34,562 bases of DNA from contig JAGWTM010000010.1 of assembly GCA_028868975.1 (NCBI GenBank), positions 1 to 34,562 on the forward strand, written 5' to 3'. The translations under genes were made by a program, and so were the position numbers. Below, in pieces: positions 20,486 through 29,728 of the stretch. The notes under the pieces were generated by a model. It ran no database searches. It worked only from the letters and a program-made list of their open reading frames with translations, and was not told the origin of the DNA. Position 1 is the stretch's first letter; every line of letters begins with the position of its first letter. This stretch comes from Actinomycetales bacterium. Lineage in GTDB: Bacteria > Actinomycetota > Actinomycetes > Actinomycetales > Microbacteriaceae.

Positions 20486-21720
20486 TGCTCTAGGTGCGGC
20501 TCGAGCCCAGCGTCCTTCAAAGACTGAATGACGCGCATGCGGTGCTCGAGTCCGGTGGTTTCAACCGAAAGTCGAAGCTCGACCTCTGAAATCTCCATGC
20601 CTCGACCCTGTCTAGTGTGCAGAACTTCCACAACGTTGCCCTGAGCCTTGGCGACCGCCTCGGCCGTCTTCACCAACTGCCCCGGACGGTCTGGCAGCAT
20701 CACGCTGATTGTCGTGTAACGGTTCGATGCCTCTAGGCCTGTGCCAATCACCTTCTGGAGCAGCAGAGGGTCGATGTTGCCGCCGCTGAGGATGGCAACT
20801 GCGGTGCCCTTAACTTTGATCTTGCCGGCCATCAGCGCCGCGACACCGACCGCGCCGGCGGGCTCGACCACTTGCTTGGCACGCTCAAGCAGCACCACAA
20901 TCGCTTGGACGATTTCGGTCTCGGTCACGGTCACGACTTTGTCGATGTGCTTCTTGATGAGGTCAAACGGAATCTGTCCCGGCTTCGAAACAGCGATTCC
21001 GTCGGCGATGGTTGGCTTAGCCGAAATCTGAACCGGCTTGCCGGCCTTGAGCGAGTCAACATAGGCAGCCGAATTTTCACTCTGGACGCCGATTACCTTG
21101 ATCTTGCGCCCCTGGGCCTTGGCCGCCAGCTTGGCTGCAACTGCGACACCAGCCCCAAGTCCACCACCACCGAGCCCGACGACGATGGTCGAAACGTCAG
21201 GTACCTGGTCAAGAATTTCAAGGCCGACGGTTCCTTGACCGGCAATCACATCCAGGTGATCGAATGGCGGAATGAAGATCGCGCCTTTTTTGGCGGCGTA
21301 GGCCTGAGCAGCCTTCAAGGTTTCGGCAAAGACCGCACCTTCGAGCACTACCTGGGCGCCGTAGTTTTGCGTTGCCTGGAACTTTGGCAAAGAGGCGCCT
21401 ACCGGCATGAAGATTGTCGCCTTGATGCCGAGCTTTTTTGCAGCCAGAGCAACGCCTTGGGCGTGGTTGCCGGCAGAGGCGGCCACAACACCCTTTTTGC
21501 GCTCAGCCGGAGTGAGCTTGCTCATCCGGTTGAAGGCACCGCGAAGTTTGTATGCGCCTGTGCGCTGAAGGTTTTCGGCTTTGAGGAACACCTCTGCGCC
21601 GGTGACCTTGCTGAGGTAGTTGCTGTGCAAAACTGGGGTCTCAATCGCAACCTGGCGCACGTTTTCGCGCGCGGCTTGGAAGTCGGCGAGATTGAGCTCT
21701 GAGGCTTGCGAGTTAGTCAT
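20482..21720 (-). CDS. ilvA: Threonine ammonia-lyase (biosynthetic-type with ACT domain)
   Basis: LKAENLQRTGAYKLRGAFNRM, SAGNHAQGVA, VVGLGGGGLGAG, PAGAVGVAAL, LSGGNIDP; C-terminal ACT-like ISVMLPDRPGQL. ATG at 21720 preferred. Confidence 0.94.
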   Translation of the reverse strand: MTNSQASELNLADFQAARENVRQVAIETPVLHSNYLSKVTGAEVFLKAENLQRTGAYKLRGAFNRMSKLTPAERKKGVVAASAGNHAQGVALAAKKLGIKATIFMPVGASLPKFQATQNYGAQVVLEGAVFAETLKAAQAYAAKKGAIFIPPFDHLDVIAGQGTVGLEILDQVPDVSTIVVGLGGGGLGAGVAVAAKLAAKAQGRKIKVIGVQSENSAAYVDSLKAGKPVQISAKPTIADGIAVSKPGQIPFDLIKKHIDKVVTVTETEIVQAIVVLLERAKQVVEPAGAVGVAALMAGKIKVKGTAVAILSGGNIDPLLLQKVIGTGLEASNRYTTISVMLPDRPGQLVKTAEAVAKAQGNVVEVLHTRQGRGMEISEVELRLSVETTGLEHRMRVIQSLKDAGLEPHLEH

Positions 21721-21751
21721 AGAGTAAAAGTCTAGTTTGAGAAGAGGATTC

Positions 21752-23035
21752 ATGGCTGAGCACCTGTCGCGCAAAGATGCGCGCAGCCTGAATTTGCACG
21801 CACTAGGCCTGGACTCCAAGCCCGCCCGAGGCACGACTCCCCTCGCTGTGCTGGATCAACTGACAGTTCTGCAGCTCGATTCGGTGAACGTCTTCGAACG
21901 CGCCCACTACATGCCGGTTTTCTCTCGAATCGGAGCGTTTGATAAGAATCAACTCGACAGCGCCGCCCTCCCGACCTACGAGAATTCGACTGCGGATGCG
22001 CCCGCGACCGAAAAGTTTTGCGTCGCCAAGCAGCCCGAGCTGAGCGAGTTTTGGGTTCGGCAGGCTAGCTGGATTCGCACCGAAGACCTGCCACTTTGGC
22101 GTTTTCGTATGGCCAAGTCTTATCGGGCTCGTCGACACCGAGAGTTCATCACCGAGAATGCGAAGTTAGTGGATTGGCTCAAGGCCGAGTTGGCCGACCG
22201 AGGACCGCTGACCCTCAAAGACTTCGAACATGACATGAACAAGCGCACCGGAAACTGGTGGGGTTGGTCGCCTGCGAAAGTTGCCCTGGAGTACCTATTT
22301 GCGACCGGCGAAATCACAAACGCTGGTCGCCACAATTTTGCTCGCCGCTATGCGCTTCCGGAGCACGTGTTCAAACCTGAATTCGCTGCCCTGCTCGCCT
22401 CTACTGATTACGACGCCGACGAGCTCGAACGCGGCGTAATTGAGCGGGCGATTAGAGCTGAGGGTGTCACTACCTTGGCTGGCGTCGGGTTCTCGCACAG
22501 CGACTACCCGAGCGAGGTGAGACCCTTCGTGCGTCAGTTGATTGAAGCCGGGCGGGTCATCGAGGTTGAAGTCGAAGGCTGGTCTAAGCCGGGCTTCGTG
22601 CATGCTGATTGGTTGCCAAAACTAAACGCCGGCGACTTTGCGCCAGCAACGCATACGACAATTCTCAGCCCTTTCGACCCTCTGGTTCGGGTTCGCGAGA
22701 GAGCCGTCGAACTATTCGATTTCGACTACAAGATTGAGATTTACGTGCCTGAACCCAAGCGGGTTTACGGCTATTACACGCTGCCGGTGCTTCACAAGGG
22801 CGAACTGATTGGCCGACTCGACCTAAAAAGCGATCGCAAGGCCAAGGTTTTGCTGGTGCAGGCGAGTTGGCACGAACCGTGGATGAGCCAGGCCAAACAA
22901 AAGTCGGCTGCCCGAGCGGTCATGAAAAACCTGGTTGAGGCCGCCCGCTGGCAGGGCCTGTCTGGCATACTCGTTGCCCCTAAGGGCAACTTCGCCGACG
23001 CCCTCCGGTCAGCCCAAGCCGACGTGAAGCTCTAG
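21752..23035 (+). CDS. Winged-helix DNA-binding protein, YcaQ-like DNA glycosylase family
   Basis: LDQLTVLQLDSVNVFERAHYMPVFSRIGAFD, WSPAKVALEYLFATGEI, ILSPFDPLVRVRERAVELFDFDYKIEIYVPEPKRVYGYYTLPVLHKGELIGRLDLKSDRK. Confidence 0.9.
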   Translation: MAEHLSRKDARSLNLHALGLDSKPARGTTPLAVLDQLTVLQLDSVNVFERAHYMPVFSRIGAFDKNQLDSAALPTYENSTADAPATEKFCVAKQPELSEFWVRQASWIRTEDLPLWRFRMAKSYRARRHREFITENAKLVDWLKAELADRGPLTLKDFEHDMNKRTGNWWGWSPAKVALEYLFATGEITNAGRHNFARRYALPEHVFKPEFAALLASTDYDADELERGVIERAIRAEGVTTLAGVGFSHSDYPSEVRPFVRQLIEAGRVIEVEVEGWSKPGFVHADWLPKLNAGDFAPATHTTILSPFDPLVRVRERAVELFDFDYKIEIYVPEPKRVYGYYTLPVLHKGELIGRLDLKSDRKAKVLLVQASWHEPWMSQAKQKSAARAVMKNLVEAARWQGLSGILVAPKGNFADALRSAQADVKL

Positions 23036-23070
23036 CGGAAACCCGCTGACCTAACAAACGCCGCGACTGG

Positions 23071-23958
23071 CTAGTATTTTCCGCCCATTTGCTGAAGTCG
23101 CTCAATGCGCTTCGGAATCGGTGGGTGGGTTGAGAACACACGTTCGACCAGACCTGGCTTGACCGGGTCAGCGATGTACATGTGGGCCATTGAGCTGCTG
23201 GCGCGACGCATTGGTCGCCCATACTCACCGAGCTTTTTGAGCGCAGAGGCAAGACCATCGGGGTATCGAGTAATCTCGGCGCCGGTTGCGTCGGCTAGGT
23301 ATTCACGCTGACGAGAGACGGCAGCGGTAACGATTGGCCCAATCAGCGCGGCCACAATCCAGCCCACGATGCCGATCAGAATTAGCACGGCGCCTAGGTT
23401 GTTGTCTCGGCTGTCGCGGCGACCTCCCGAGAAGAAGGCCATGCGGATTGCGAAATCGGCCAGCACGCCAATCGCGCTAACTAAACCAAAGACGATGGTC
23501 GAGACGCGAATGTCGTAGTTTTTCACGTGGCCCATCTCATGAGCCATGACGCCTTCGAGCTCCTGGTCGTCCATGATGGCGAGTAGGCCTGTGGTCGCAG
23601 CCACGATGGCGTGTTTGGGGTCACGACCGGTGGCAAAGGCGTTTGGAGCCGGGTCTTCGATGATGTAAACCTTCGGCATCGGCATACCTTGACTAATTGC
23701 GATGTTTTCAACCGTGCGCCAAAGGCGTGGGTTATCCGATTTTTGGATTTCGATAGCGCCGCTCATCGCGACCGCAAAGTAGGCCGCGAACCAGTACTGC
23801 ACCAGGGCATAAATCGCCACAAAACCGATGATCAAAATCGCACTCGAGCCATTGCCCGACACCTGACCCCACCAGTAAGCCAAACCACCGATTAGGCCAA
23901 CGAACAGAGCAATGATGATGATCGTGTTGCGCTTATTTGCGGCAATCGCCGAATACAT
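23071..23958 (-). CDS. htpX: M48-family metalloprotease HtpX
   Basis: VMAHEMGHVKNYDI zinc motif, ISQGMPMPKVYIIEDPAPNAFATGRDPKHA, FSTHPPIPKRIERL. Confidence 0.95.
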   Translation of the reverse strand: MYSAIAANKRNTIIIIALFVGLIGGLAYWWGQVSGNGSSAILIIGFVAIYALVQYWFAAYFAVAMSGAIEIQKSDNPRLWRTVENIAISQGMPMPKVYIIEDPAPNAFATGRDPKHAIVAATTGLLAIMDDQELEGVMAHEMGHVKNYDIRVSTIVFGLVSAIGVLADFAIRMAFFSGGRRDSRDNNLGAVLILIGIVGWIVAALIGPIVTAAVSRQREYLADATGAEITRYPDGLASALKKLGEYGRPMRRASSSMAHMYIADPVKPGLVERVFSTHPPIPKRIERLQQMGGKY

Positions 23959-23988
23959 GTGACTCCCGAGAGTTGTTGCTGCGCGGTT

Positions 23989-24558
23989 TTAGAACTTGAC
24001 CTGAGGGGGCTCTTGAATCGCCGCAGCGTCGGCAACCTCAAAGAACTCCAGAGGAACGATCTTGCCGTTGCGGAAGAACAAATTCTGTGGGAACTGAGTC
24101 AGCTTGGTGTTGAGCTCACGGACGCATCCGTTATAGAAGCGGCGAGCAGCCATGACCTTGTCTTCGGTGTCACTGAGCTCAGCTTGAAGGCTGAGGAAGT
24201 TCTGGTTGGCCTGAAGCGCAGGGTACGCCTCGGCGACGGCGAAGAGTGACTTCATGGCAGCGCCGAAGTCTGCATCGGCCTGAGCTGCCTGCGCAGGGTG
24301 AGCGAGCACCTGAGGCGAAACAGTCGCGGCGCGCGCGGTGGTGACCGCGTCGAACACCTCGCGCTCGTGAGTTGCGTAACCCTTGACGGTCTCGATGAGG
24401 TTTGGAATCAGGTCAGCACGGCGCTTTAGCTGGATGGTAATGCTGCTCCAGGCCTCTTTGGTTCGCACATTCAGGGCAACGAGGCTGTTGTAGGTGCTCC
24501 AAAAGTAAATGACTGCGATTACGGCGATAACGCCGAGAATGATGAGTGCGAGTTCCAT
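23989..24558 (-). CDS. lemA: LemA family protein
   Basis: YNSLVALNVRTKEAWSSITIQLKRRADLIPNLIETVKGYATHE, FYNGCVRELNTKLTQFPQNL. Confidence 0.95.
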   Translation of the reverse strand: MELALIILGVIAVIAVIYFWSTYNSLVALNVRTKEAWSSITIQLKRRADLIPNLIETVKGYATHEREVFDAVTTARAATVSPQVLAHPAQAAQADADFGAAMKSLFAVAEAYPALQANQNFLSLQAELSDTEDKVMAARRFYNGCVRELNTKLTQFPQNLFFRNGKIVPLEFFEVADAAAIQEPPQVKF

Positions 24559-24634
24559 GGCTCAATGCTAAGCGCGGGGTCGGACAAAGCAGGGTTTTCT
24601 CAGGAAACTCTCAGTGCGCTGCGGGCGTACGGAG

Positions 24635-24667
24635 GATAAAAGAAAAGACTGACCGAAGTCAGTCTTA
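24635..24667 (-). terminator. Rho-independent terminator downstream of the tRNA (minus strand)
   Basis: Minus strand AAGACTGAC-TTCG-GTCAGTCTT then TTCTTTT: perfect 9-bp stem with UUCG loop. Confidence 0.85.
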
Positions 24668-24675
24668 TTCTCTAG

Positions 24676-24748
24676 TGCCCCCAGTGGGACTCGAACCCAC
24701 ACTGTAGCGATTTTAAGTCGCCCGCCTCTGCCATTGGGCTATGGGGGC
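24676..24748 (-). tRNA. tRNA with UAA anticodon (tRNA-Leu(UAA)), short variable region
   Basis: Minus strand GCCCCCATAGCCCAATGGCAGAGGCGGGCGACTTAAAATCGCTACAGTGTGGGTTCGAGTCCCACTGGGGGCA: 7-bp acceptor, 3-bp D stem GCC/GGC, loop CTTAAAA, T arm GTGGG-TTCGAGT-CCCAC, A73. CCA not encoded. Confidence 0.88.
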
Positions 24749-24751
24749 CAA

Positions 24752-24787
24752 AGAGAAAGGGACGCAACTTGCGCGGCGTCCCTCTCT
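24752..24787 (-). terminator. Hairpin terminator after ndh, directly upstream of the tRNA
   Basis: Minus strand AGAGAGGGACGC-cgcgcaagtt-GCGTCCCTTTCTCT followed by T. Confidence 0.7.
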
Positions 24788-24800
24788 TCGGTCTTTGGGC

Positions 24801-26147
24801 TTAGGCCTTTGGACGAGACGCAAAGGTCTCGAAGGCTAAGGTTGGCTTGCGAGTCGCGCCGATTCCGACGATGTCGCGACGCAGCACGAAGTTCCAGATC
24901 CAGCCTGCGAAGACGCGGATCTTGCGCTCCCACATCGGCATGGCAAGGCCGTGGTAACCACGGTGCATGCACCAAGCGATGAAGCCCTTGATGGCCAGGC
25001 CCTTGTACTGGAACACACCGACACCGACACCGAGACCGGCAACCGCACCCTTGTTGTAGTGGATGTAGTCGACAATCTTTTCGCCGCGAAGTTGGGCAAC
25101 AATGTTCTTGGCTAGCAGCTTGGCCTGACGCACGGCGTGCTGAGCGTTCGGAACACAGAAACCACCGACGCCACCACCTGAAAGGTCAGGAACGGCCGAA
25201 ACGTCACCCGCGGTCCAGGCACCCTCAACAACCTTCTCGCCGTTGACAACCTGCAGCGATGCCTTAGCCGTGATGCGGCCGCGCTCATCCAGAGGCAGGT
25301 CGGTGTTGCGAACAAATGGATGCGCCATCACACCGGCAGTCCAGACGATTACGTCCGACTCAAACTTCTCACCGGTCGAGAGTTCGATCTTGCCGTCAAC
25401 TGCCGACTGCAGCTGGGTGTTCAGGTGAACCTTGGCAGCGCGCTTGTCGAGGTTTGCGAGCACCCATTCGCTGGTCTTGAGCGAAACCTCAGGCATGATG
25501 CGGCCCATGGCCTCGATGAGGTGGAAGTGGGTGTCCTCGAAGCTCAACTCTGGGTAGAACTTGAGCAGGTAGGTCACGAACGAGCGCATCTCGGCGAAGG
25601 TCTCGATGCCGGCAAAACCGCCACCGACGACCACAAAGGTGAGCAAACGGTCACGAGCCGGACCAGCAGGCAACTGAGCTGCCTTGTCGAGGTTCTCGGT
25701 GATGCGGTTGCGCACCTCGATGGCCTCTTCAATGGTCTTCATGCCGATGCAGTTGTCAGCGACACCTGGAATCGGGAAGGTGCGGCTAACGGCACCGGCA
25801 GTGACCACGACGTGGTCATACTCGAGTTTCTGTGGCTTTAGACCTTCGATTTCGACCGTGGCGGTCTTCTTCTTGTGGTCAATCTTGCTGACCTTACCGC
25901 TCACCAACTTGGTCTTCTTCAGGTGGCGACGGTGCGAGGTCACAACGTGGCGGGCCTCAATCGAGCCACCGACAACCTCAGGCAGGAACGGCTGGTAGGT
26001 GAGGTAAGGCAGTGGGTCAACCAGCGTGACCTCAGCTTCGCCTTTGCCAAGCAGCTGCTCGAGCTTGAAAGCGGTGTAAAAACCGGCGTAACCGCCACCA
26101 ACGATAAGGATGCGAGGCGCGCCAGCGCCGTTGTTGTTTTCAGCCAT
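24801..26147 (-). CDS. ndh: Type II NADH dehydrogenase (NAD(P)/FAD-dependent oxidoreductase)
   Basis: RILIVGGGYAGFYTAFKLE, PYLTYQPFLPEVVGG, FVVVGGGFAGIETFAEM, WTAGVMAHPFV, AWTAGDVSAVPD. ATG at 26147 preferred. Confidence 0.92.
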   Translation of the reverse strand: MAENNNGAGAPRILIVGGGYAGFYTAFKLEQLLGKGEAEVTLVDPLPYLTYQPFLPEVVGGSIEARHVVTSHRRHLKKTKLVSGKVSKIDHKKKTATVEIEGLKPQKLEYDHVVVTAGAVSRTFPIPGVADNCIGMKTIEEAIEVRNRITENLDKAAQLPAGPARDRLLTFVVVGGGFAGIETFAEMRSFVTYLLKFYPELSFEDTHFHLIEAMGRIMPEVSLKTSEWVLANLDKRAAKVHLNTQLQSAVDGKIELSTGEKFESDVIVWTAGVMAHPFVRNTDLPLDERGRITAKASLQVVNGEKVVEGAWTAGDVSAVPDLSGGGVGGFCVPNAQHAVRQAKLLAKNIVAQLRGEKIVDYIHYNKGAVAGLGVGVGVFQYKGLAIKGFIAWCMHRGYHGLAMPMWERKIRVFAGWIWNFVLRRDIVGIGATRKPTLAFETFASRPKA

Positions 26148-26163
26148 AGGTTCTAATTTACCT

Positions 26164-26685
26164 TCAGTTAGTTGGTCTGTGGTCGCAGACGCATTTGGTT
26201 GGTTGCCAGGTGCAGGCAGCCAAAGCTTGGTCACCAATCGGGTTCACGCCGGGGCCAGCCGCGAGCGAGTGCCCAATCAGTGCATGTAGGCATTTGACTC
26301 GAGTGGGCATTCCACCCGCGCTGATGCCGTCGATCTCAGGGACATCGAGGCCGAGCAGCGCCTCGAGTTCATCGCGCTCGGCAAGGTACTGCGCGTGGGC
26401 ACGACGATACGCGTCAGCCAATTCGGCATCCTCGCTGAGTTTGTTTTGCAATTCGGCCATGAATCCCGATGCCTCGAGGGTGCTCACCGCTGCGGTTGCC
26501 GCCGGGTGAGTTAGGTAGTACATGGTCGGAAAAGGTTCGCCGTTGCTGAGCCTTGGAGCGGTCTGGACCACCAAAGGATTGCCACAGACGCAACGTGCCG
26601 CGATGGCAGCGATGTCGCGAGCGGGTCGGCCAAGTTGGCGTGACACCTCGGCGATGTCTTGCTCGGTGGCTTCGGTTAGTGGCAT
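26164..26685 (-). CDS. DUF501 domain protein
   Basis: VSRQLGRPARDIAAIAARCVCGNPLVVQTAPRLSNGEPFPTMYYLTHPAATAAVSTLEASGFM; GGMPTRVKCLHALIGHSLA. Confidence 0.9.
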   Translation of the reverse strand: MPLTEATEQDIAEVSRQLGRPARDIAAIAARCVCGNPLVVQTAPRLSNGEPFPTMYYLTHPAATAAVSTLEASGFMAELQNKLSEDAELADAYRRAHAQYLAERDELEALLGLDVPEIDGISAGGMPTRVKCLHALIGHSLAAGPGVNPIGDQALAACTWQPTKCVCDHRPTN

Positions 26686-26702
26686 GTTTCGAACTGCTTT
26701 TC

Positions 26703-27269
26703 TTACTGTGTTGGTTGATCTAGGCCTGACCGCACGACGGTGTAGAGCAGGCTGTCAACCCAGTTGTCTTTGGTCTCGCGAATTTTGTTGGTGATCTCGG
26801 TGGTGTTTCGGCGGTCAGCCATTTGAGCACCAACTGTGCCCGATGTGTCATTCGGGTCGATTCCGTTGGCATCCATCACGAGGTATGACACCTCGCCGGG
26901 CATGACGTAATACAAGCGGTCGCGTGCTTGCGAACGCACGTAAACGGGGTCATCCCAGCGTTTGCGCTCGACCTGCATTTGAGCAACCTGCTTTTTGGCA
27001 GCCTCAACCTGAGCGGCAACATCCGCGATTTGCTGCTGCTGGACATACCAGGTGGTGACACCCTGTTGAAGCGTCGCGACGCCAACCACGATCAGAGCCA
27101 CGATGGTCAGGTTGTAGCTGTTGACCCGAATCGACCGCGCGAAGTCCATGCTGAGCAGGTTGCGCTGTGAGCCGGTCGACTTGGCTTCAGACGTGCGCGA
27201 ACCCGCCGCTGACTTGGAAGTCAGACGACGGGTTGCGCCACCCTTGCGGGCTGTTGGTCTGTTTGCCAC
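26703..27269 (-). CDS. Septum formation initiator family (FtsB/DivIC-like)
   Basis: Basic N-terminus, one TM segment, coiled coil QQQQIADVAAQVEAAKKQVAQMQVERKRWDDPVYVRSQARDRLYYVMPGE; next to eno. Confidence 0.88.
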   Translation of the reverse strand: MANRPTARKGGATRRLTSKSAAGSRTSEAKSTGSQRNLLSMDFARSIRVNSYNLTIVALIVVGVATLQQGVTTWYVQQQQIADVAAQVEAAKKQVAQMQVERKRWDDPVYVRSQARDRLYYVMPGEVSYLVMDANGIDPNDTSGTVGAQMADRRNTTEITNKIRETKDNWVDSLLYTVVRSGLDQPTQ

Positions 27270-27287
27270 CGTTTCAGGCTAAAGGGT

Positions 27288-28640
<1,353 letters not shown>

Positions 28641-28672
28641 TCAACGCGGCTGGGTTTCAGGTCGCGGAACGA

Positions 28673-28684
28673 CGCGTTAACGCG
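28673..28684. repeat. 12-bp perfect palindrome CGCGTTAACGCG upstream of eno
   Basis: Direct reading of the sequence. Confidence 0.6.
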
Positions 28685-28697
28685 CCAAAAAACTTCG

Positions 28698-28714
28698 TTG
28701 TGATTCGGTCACAA
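28698..28714. promoter_or_regulatory. Inverted repeat TTGTGA-N5-TCACAA upstream of eno
   Basis: Perfect 6-bp arms; the TGTGA/TCACA half-sites resemble CRP-type sites but the spacer is 5 nt rather than 6. Confidence 0.5.
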
Positions 28715-28766
28715 GTTTAGTCGACTAGCCGCAAAACCTGCCCGGCAGGCACGAGCGTTTTTTGAG

Positions 28767-28776
28767 GTGACGTCAC
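28767..28776. repeat. 10-bp perfect palindrome GTGACGTCAC upstream of the HTH gene
   Basis: Direct reading of the sequence. Confidence 0.5.
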
Positions 28777-28850
28777 GACGGCGTGCATGTGTACGGGTGT
28801 TGCGTTTACGCCTCCACCAGGGTTGAAAAAACGGTGCATTTTTCCTTCGG

Positions 28851-29153
28851 TTGGCAACATATCCGGCTTATTACCCGCCCCAAATGGGGAGGCTCTTGGC
28901 CTACCTAAACACCACCGGCTCGCAAGATTCGTTGAAGTCGCAGCTCGATCGCAGCGGCTTCATCACGATTTCGCGTTTGGCCGAGGTTTCGGGAATCAAC
29001 AAGGGCACACTCAGTAAGTACTTCAGTCACAAGCAGCGCCCGACTATCGACGTTGTTGGCATGCTTTGCCAAGCGCTTCAGGTTAGCCCTAGCGAACTCT
29101 TTTATGACCTCGCTGCGATTCCCGAGGGCCAGCTAGTCGGCGTGGCTAGTTAG
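28851..29153 (+). CDS. Small XRE-type helix-turn-helix regulator
   Basis: FITISRLAEVSGINKGTLSKYFSHKQRPTIDVVGMLCQALQVSPSELFYDL. Start uncertain: TTG at 28851 or ATG at 28884. Confidence 0.8.
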   Translation: MATYPAYYPPQMGRLLAYLNTTGSQDSLKSQLDRSGFITISRLAEVSGINKGTLSKYFSHKQRPTIDVVGMLCQALQVSPSELFYDLAAIPEGQLVGVAS

Positions 29154-29363
29154 AACGTAGCCGTCGCGCAAATCAAAGTGACGCTCGACCTTAGGGTCAA
29201 ACCACAAATCAAGGATTCCGTTGGCGACATCGGCCGGCAACTCATTCTGGTTGTTGAAGTATTCGGTGAGGTCGAGACCGCCGTGGGCAAGTAGTCGCAC
29301 CACGCCCCAAGGCAGCGTCTCGACGAACGGATCGATCGAGTCGTCGGGCAGCGTGATTTCCAT
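29133..29363 (-). CDS. Hypothetical acidic 76-aa protein
   Basis: ATG at 29363 preceded by AGGGGAG Shine-Dalgarno; protein-like composition. Tail overlaps the convergent HTH gene by 21 bp. Confidence 0.65.
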   Translation of the reverse strand: MEITLPDDSIDPFVETLPWGVVRLLAHGGLDLTEYFNNQNELPADVANGILDLWFDPKVERHFDLRDGYVLTSHAD

Positions 29364-29365
29364 GT

Positions 29366-29423
29366 GTTACTCCCCTGTGGATTACTGCGGATTACTCCGG
29401 TTGGTCCAGATTGCTCCCCTATG
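29366..29423. repeat. Cluster of four TTACTCC-like direct repeats upstream of the 76-aa ORF
   Basis: TTACTCC (29367), TTACTGC (29382), TTACTCC (29392), TTGCTCC (29411); includes 10-bp near-tandem GATTACTGCG/GATTACTCCG and TTACTCCCCTGTG/TTGCTCCCCTATG. Confidence 0.6.
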
Positions 29424-29728
29424 TTGAAACAACAGTTTCGCTTACGCAACAAAGATCACCACGGATCCTATTAAGCGAAAAATCGTGATTATCAGACTTG
29501 AAATTCGCGGCAAGGTGCGCTTTAACTACGCTGGCTCGCAAGCGGGCATGTCCATGATTGGGATCAAGGAACCGCGTTGTTTAAGTGGTACGCCGGCAGC
29601 TCGAGCCAGAGGCCATCCGAGGTTTAATGCGGGAATACCGCTGTAATGGGTAAGAGCCAAGGTGTTTAACCTTGAGGACGTTAGCGACGCGCGGCAATTG
29701 ATTCCGCTTAGCACTTCCAGTAACTTAG

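Noticed and set aside
20872-21702. 276-aa plus-strand ORF
   Set aside because: Fully antisense to ilvA, low-plausibility protein; explained as a codon-bias shadow frame.
25320-25841. 173-aa plus-strand ORF
   Set aside because: Antisense to ndh; no recognisable motif.
29150-29452. 100-aa minus-strand ORF overlapping the 76-aa ORF
   Set aside because: Ser/Arg/Thr/Cys-rich shadow-like product; the 76-aa frame has a good Shine-Dalgarno and more protein-like composition.
29526-29714. 62-aa minus-strand ORF (MLSGINCRASL...DMPACEPA)
   Set aside because: No clear ribosome-binding site or family; the opposite strand is also open there, so coding status cannot be decided. Kept only as part of the unexplained interval.
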